DNA of 49,403 nucleotides from NCBI GenBank assembly GCA_029558535.1, contig JAKQEK010000290.1, positions 1 through 49,403 on the forward strand, read 5' to 3'. Both the position numbers and the translations under genes were made by a program. The stretch's first letter is position 1. Each line of letters starts with the position of its first letter. This DNA comes from Bacteroidota bacterium. GTDB lineage: Bacteria; Bacteroidota; Bacteroidia; Bacteroidales; ML635J-15. Of the stretch, positions 46,075-49,403 are shown piece by piece. A model generated the notes under the pieces. That model was given only the letters and a program-made list of their open reading frames with translations, had not been told where the DNA came from and did not search any database.

Positions 46075-48084
46075 CTACTGCTTCTCAAAACTCCTCACCA
46101 AAACATTTCCATCTCCATCAGTAATCTTGATTTGATAAACCCCACTCGCAAAATCCTTAATATTTATCACAGTCAAATTATTTGAAATTTGGATTGTTTT
46201 TACAAGTTGACCAACAGAATTATAGATTTCAGCGTTTTCGGGCCGGTGGCTTCGAGACGATTCTCGTGCCTCGAATCCCTCAGCCACATTATATTCGTGT
46301 TCCAAGGGGACTGAGGGATTCGACCATAGGGAGAATTGTCTCGAAGTCCCCGACATATCCAAATACAAATTATCCACAGCCGGATTTGGGTATAAACTTA
46401 TTGGATTTACAACTTCTTCACCAATCCTACTTCCACAATTATCATTTACAAAAACCTCTTTTGTAATTGTTTTACTTTCGCCGTAGGCATCGGTAACGGT
46501 AATGCTAATTTGTTGGCTGCCTGACGTATGCGGTGTATAAAACTCAACAGGTTTTGCAATACATTGACCCCATTCATGATTGCTTAGTGTGGCTTCGGTT
46601 ATAGTTTCCTCAAAATAAGTTGAGTTGTCCCATTCAAGGTTAACATGTGTAAGACCAATCTCAACAGGAACGAAAGTTGGTGGATAGTATATACTGTCTA
46701 TAAGCTGTCCAATACTTGTTTCAATTGTATAAGGAGCAGATTTACCTGCAATATAAGCATATACTGTAATTGTGTCGCTGCAATTTACTGTTGTGGGCAA
46801 AATAATATCAATGTTAAGTTCCGGCGGTGCTGTGTAGCATAAACCATCTAAACCTAAACTATCAGTTTTTACAAGCCAGGCTTGCTGAGGAGGATCGTAT
46901 CCAAACAAATCATATTCATTGCCATAACCGGCTAAAATAAAGCCATTGTCACTTGTTGGTTTAAATGACACTAAATATTGACTAAATGAACTTGTATCTA
47001 TTGCATAATAATCCTTTTTCCAAAGGATTTCTCCTTTTGCATTCAATTTTGCTAAATATGCTCTGTTTTTCCATGATATGCAATCATAATTTGAGCCTAA
47101 AATATAGAAGAAATTATCTATTTTTATTAGGTCTGATATAGAATTATGTAGATAAATATCACCAGTATGACTCAAATGATAATCTCGATATTCCCTTTCC
47201 CAGATAAGATTCCCATCAGTATCAATTTTACGCAGGCAACCATCCCAAAGATATACGCCACCACCTCCGCCATAACGTGCAACAGGATATGAGCCGCAGG
47301 CAAGGTAGTTGGAATCGGCTGTTTCTATTAAACCTTTTACAGCTCCATTATTATAATTGCTACGCCCATAAGCCCGCTCCCATATTATATTACCGGCAGT
47401 GTCGGTTTTAAGTAGGTACCACTTCTGATATGGAGATGATACTCCTGGAAAACTTTTAGTTTCACCACCAATTAGCAATTCATTATTTGAGAATATAACT
47501 TTATCACCTGATTCATATACGCTCCCAAACGATTTATTCCACAAGATATTGCCAATGCTATCAGCTTTAAGAAGTAATAATCTGTATTTTTCATATTCAT
47601 AATTGAAAATTTGACCTACTATATAATAGTTTTTATTTTCACTAAAAACTTGATTAAAAGCTTTTTTCCATATTGTGTCATTCAAAAATGTATAGTGATT
47701 ATATGTGCTGTAATCATAAGCATTAAATCTTGTTAAGAATATCCCCCAATTATTTTCAATCGAATTAATAATTGTCCCAGCAAGATATGAATCATCATTT
47801 TTTATTTTTAAATTGCCACTTAGTCCTTCCCAGGTTTCATTTTGCTCATCTCCATATATTTTTTTCCATTGTTTCTCGCCAAGTTCATTAACATAAGTCA
47901 GAGCAAAACTACGTATGTTATAAATATTTCTAGTACCACTTAAAAAAACATATCCTGTATCAAGAACAATAACAGAATTCACAATATGTGCTGCAGTATC
48001 CTCAACAATTCTATTAAAGACGTTTTGTGAAAATCCTGCTGAGCAAACAAATGTTAAAACAAAGTATATGGCAATTTTCTTCAT
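46075..48084 (-). CDS. T9SS-exported protein with beta-propeller-like repeats
   Basis: The 669-residue protein has a signal peptide ending in GFSQ (1-20). Residues 20-415 consist of repeated units with KTDSLG, KTDTAGNIIWERAYG and KIDTDGNLIWEREY, as in propeller-like secreted proteins of this phylum. A beta-domain (about 420-555) and a T9SS sorting domain (YPNPAVDNLYLDMSG near 565-579, continuing ENAEIYNSVGQLVKT from 616) follow. The sorting domain is interrupted at residues 580-615 by 36 residues encoded by a palindromic element (46240-46347), without loss of frame. Whether sorting still works is unknown. Confidence 0.85.
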   Translation of the reverse strand: MKKIAIYFVLTFVCSAGFSQNVFNRIVEDTAAHIVNSVIVLDTGYVFLSGTRNIYNIRSFALTYVNELGEKQWKKIYGDEQNETWEGLSGNLKIKNDDSYLAGTIINSIENNWGIFLTRFNAYDYSTYNHYTFLNDTIWKKAFNQVFSENKNYYIVGQIFNYEYEKYRLLLLKADSIGNILWNKSFGSVYESGDKVIFSNNELLIGGETKSFPGVSSPYQKWYLLKTDTAGNIIWERAYGRSNYNNGAVKGLIETADSNYLACGSYPVARYGGGGGVYLWDGCLRKIDTDGNLIWEREYRDYHLSHTGDIYLHNSISDLIKIDNFFYILGSNYDCISWKNRAYLAKLNAKGEILWKKDYYAIDTSSFSQYLVSFKPTSDNGFILAGYGNEYDLFGYDPPQQAWLVKTDSLGLDGLCYTAPPELNIDIILPTTVNCSDTITVYAYIAGKSAPYTIETSIGQLIDSIYYPPTFVPVEIGLTHVNLEWDNSTYFEETITEATLSNHEWGQCIAKPVEFYTPHTSGSQQISITVTDAYGESKTITKEVFVNDNCGSRIGEEVVNPISLYPNPAVDNLYLDMSGTSRQFSLWSNPSVPLEHEYNVAEGFEARESSRSHRPENAEIYNSVGQLVKTIQISNNLTVINIKDFASGVYQIKITDGDGNVLVRSFEKQ
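46240..46347. repeat. palindromic element inserted in frame in a sorting domain
   Basis: The 108-bp insert (36 codons) has two nested inverted repeats: outer arms cttcgagacgattctc (46250-46265) and gagaattgtctcgaag (46331-46346) with one mismatch, and inner arms cgaatccctcag (46272-46283) and ctgagggattcg (46311-46322), perfect. Read on the minus strand it has no stop and adds a hydrophilic peptide. The left half recurs at 49361-49403 at the same site of another sorting domain. Confidence 0.85.
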
Positions 48085-48102
48085 TTATTTAATCTATTAA
48101 TA

Positions 48103-48110
48103 CAAATTTA
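48103..48110 (-). promoter_or_regulatory. candidate -7 box for the 669-residue protein
   Basis: The minus strand reads TAAATTTG, 18 nt before the ATG at 48084. No -33 TTTG at the correct distance, partly because the terminator hairpin lies there. Confidence 0.3.
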
Positions 48111-48112
48111 AC

Positions 48113-48139
48113 AAAAATCCGGATTGCTCCGGATTTTTT
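48113..48139. terminator. bidirectional-looking terminator
   Basis: The arms aaatccgg (48115-48122) and ccggattt (48129-48136) enclose 6 nt, with T runs on both strands. It lies directly after the stop of the gene fragment at 48141 and ends its transcription before the gene at 48084. Confidence 0.8.
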
Positions 48140-48140
48140 A

Positions 48141-49136
48141 TTATTGTTTTACGAATTTCTGTTCTTTAGTAAATCCGTAGCAGTCGGTAATTTTTATTAA
48201 ATAGCTTGCCGGAGGATAATCCTTCATATCAATGCTTTCTATCCCGCTTTGTTGTTCAAGGGTTTTGCTGATGATAAGTTTTCCGTCTATTGTATAAATA
48301 CTTATCTCACCACTCGCACATTCACTTTTCTTTTCGTATCCGAGAGTTTTCAATAAATCCTCGTTGCCTTCTTCGGAATATGACATGAAGTTATACTCTA
48401 TATATAGCTTGTCTCTTGTGGGATTAGGATAAATATTTAAATCAGCCATAAAAATGTCTTCTTCCTGCTCGATAATTGCATTTCTTGGTAACATTTCCTC
48501 ATAAGGTAATGGAGTATATTCTATAAACACAGAGTCTGTTGCCAATTCGTAAAGAGTTTGTGCTTTTCCCGAATACAATGGAGAAAAATCAAGGGCTGCT
48601 TCTCTTAAGAATTCCTGATTTTGTACGAGTAATGCATTATCAAAAACAGTATCCTGCAATATCGAAATATAAATATCCTGCACATCGCAGAATCTCTGAA
48701 TTTCTGATGCCATATCTTCGTTTGGTAAACCCGAAGCATATATTCTAAGATCATTCAAAGTGTTTTGTGCCTCAGTAAGTTCTGTTTGTGCCAGTTGCAA
48801 ATTGTATCTGTTAACATAATTAATGCTGTTTTCTTCTGCATCGTTTATCAAATAATTTATCACAGTTTCTCTTACTTCAGGAACAGAATCATTGTCTATG
48901 GCATGATTAATTAAATTTGATTCGATTTTTGAAATTTCCTGTTTTATATCGGCAATTTCGTATTCAAATTCAAGTCGTGGACTTGTCCCTGATTGCACCC
49001 GTCTAATTTGCTTTTTGTGTCCGTTTTGCAAATAATCGGAACTTTCGACCAATTCCATTATATTTTCGGGTAAAGGAGAATTTTCAATGAGTATAGCTGC
49101 AATAACGGGTTTTTGGGCAGAACGCCGCTCCCGCAA
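48141..49136 (-). pseudogene. N-terminally truncated T9SS surface protein
   Basis: This 331-codon frame has no ATG start and no signal peptide. It opens with a TTG in repeat-derived sequence (residues 1-8) and then continues as the C-terminal part of a surface protein: IAAILIENSPLPENIMELVE, a coiled-coil stretch (FEYEIADIKQEISKIESN), helical repeats and a T9SS sorting domain (IYPNPTRDKLYIEYNFMSYS to the end). The phrase SPLPENIMELVE is known to me from long Bacteroidota T9SS proteins with beta-helix ectodomains. The frame is open only 14 codons further up, to a stop near 49178. The likely cause is recombination at the hairpin repeat at 49131. It may be non-functional. Confidence 0.65.
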
Positions 49137-49151
49137 GACTCTGTCTTGTGG
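49131..49151. repeat. second copy of the ccgcaagac hairpin
   Basis: The arms ccgcaagac (49131-49139) and gtcttgtgg (49143-49151) repeat the hairpin at 46035-46055. It marks the truncation point of the gene fragment and lies 44 nt after the stop of the partial gene at 49196. Confidence 0.6.
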
Positions 49152-49195
49152 TTTTGTCCCAAATCTTTGATTCTAGGACAACAAAAATTATCCCA

Positions 49196-49403
49196 TCACT
49201 GCTTTTCAAAACTCCTTACAATTACATTTCCATCTCCATCAGTTATCTTAATTTGATAAATGCCACTTGCAAAATCCTTAACATTTATCACAGTCAAATT
49301 ATTTGAAATTTGCAGCGATTTTATAAGTTGACCAACAGAATTATAGATTTCAGCGTTTTCGGGCCGGTGGCTTCGAGACGATTCTCGTGCCTCGAATCCC
49401 TCA
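49196..49403 (-). CDS. T9SS sorting domain of a gene running off the window (partial)
   Basis: Only the last 68 codons and the TGA stop (49196-49198) are inside the window. They read ENAEIYNSVGQLIKSLQI, then SNNLTVINVKDFASGIYQIK and DGDGNVIVRSFEKQ, almost identical to the C terminus of the 669-residue protein at 46075. They are preceded by EGFEARESSRSHRP, which is encoded by the same palindromic element (left half, 49361-49403, cut by the window edge). The rest of the protein is not visible. It should be a T9SS cargo. Confidence 0.85.
   Translation of the reverse strand, partial: EGFEARESSRSHRPENAEIYNSVGQLIKSLQISNNLTVINVKDFASGIYQIKITDGDGNVIVRSFEKQ
49361..49403. repeat. second copy of the in-frame palindromic element (left half)
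   Basis: From gggccggtggcttcgagacg to the window end, the sequence is identical to 46240-46282, and it sits at the same codon position of the sorting domain. The right half should lie beyond the window. Confidence 0.85.

Noticed and set aside
46182..46466. 94-codon plus-strand frame across the palindromic element
   Set aside because: It exists because the hairpin is open on both strands; it lies opposite a conserved sorting domain and has no homologous look.

Overview
The window comes from a low-GC (roughly one third G+C by eye) member of the Bacteroidota, most likely Bacteroidales or Marinilabiliales. The evidence is: seven proteins ending in type IX secretion (T9SS) sorting domains; a GyrB of the short Bacteroidota type; LptD, DUF4369/thioredoxin, Omp28 and DUF2141 families typical of the phylum; start codons with no consistent Shine-Dalgarno sequence; and several TAnnTTTG promoter boxes, one with a properly spaced TTTG element. 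It looks chromosomal. I found no tRNA, rRNA, CRISPR array, phage or transposase gene.

Layout. 1-724 is gene-poor and holds short inverted repeats, a patch of higher GC and a possible decayed gene end. An FtsE-like ATPase (minus, 725-1438) diverges from a TPR protein and an outer-membrane barrel protein (1672-6566), followed by gyrB (6809-8809) and a clear terminator. On the minus strand come two tandem DUF4369/thioredoxin proteins and an LptD-like protein (8862-14513). LptD diverges from an amidase and an MCE/MlaD protein (14593-17135) that overlap by 4 bp and carry similar SPOR-like C-terminal modules. An intergenic repeat cluster follows (17154-17420).

A starch or maltodextrin locus covers 17491-26588: a 1273-residue multidomain starch-binding protein, a 316-residue Cys-rich protein and a GH13 amylase, all T9SS cargo and all sharing one module, then an MFS sugar transporter. 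A nitroreductase and a T9SS Omp28-like protein follow. A minus-strand operon (34337 down to 29379) encodes a barrel, an MMPL-type RND exporter, a LolA-like protein and a DUF2141 protein. Nine 9-bp tandem repeats lie just before the RND start codon. Next are a Sel1-repeat protein and an operon of a membrane AraC regulator, a small barrel and a beta-lactamase-fold lipoprotein.

A TetR-led operon (39015-45751) encodes a complete tripartite ABC-2 exporter of the YbhGFSR type with its own TolC. Its promoter (TTTG-N20-TATCTTTG) and an overlapping palindromic operator are visible. The right end (45752-49403) is rich in hairpin repeats and holds three T9SS genes. One is complete, one is truncated at its N terminus, and one runs off the window. 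The complete and the running-off genes carry the same palindromic element inserted in frame inside the sorting domain. That element is the most unusual feature of the window.
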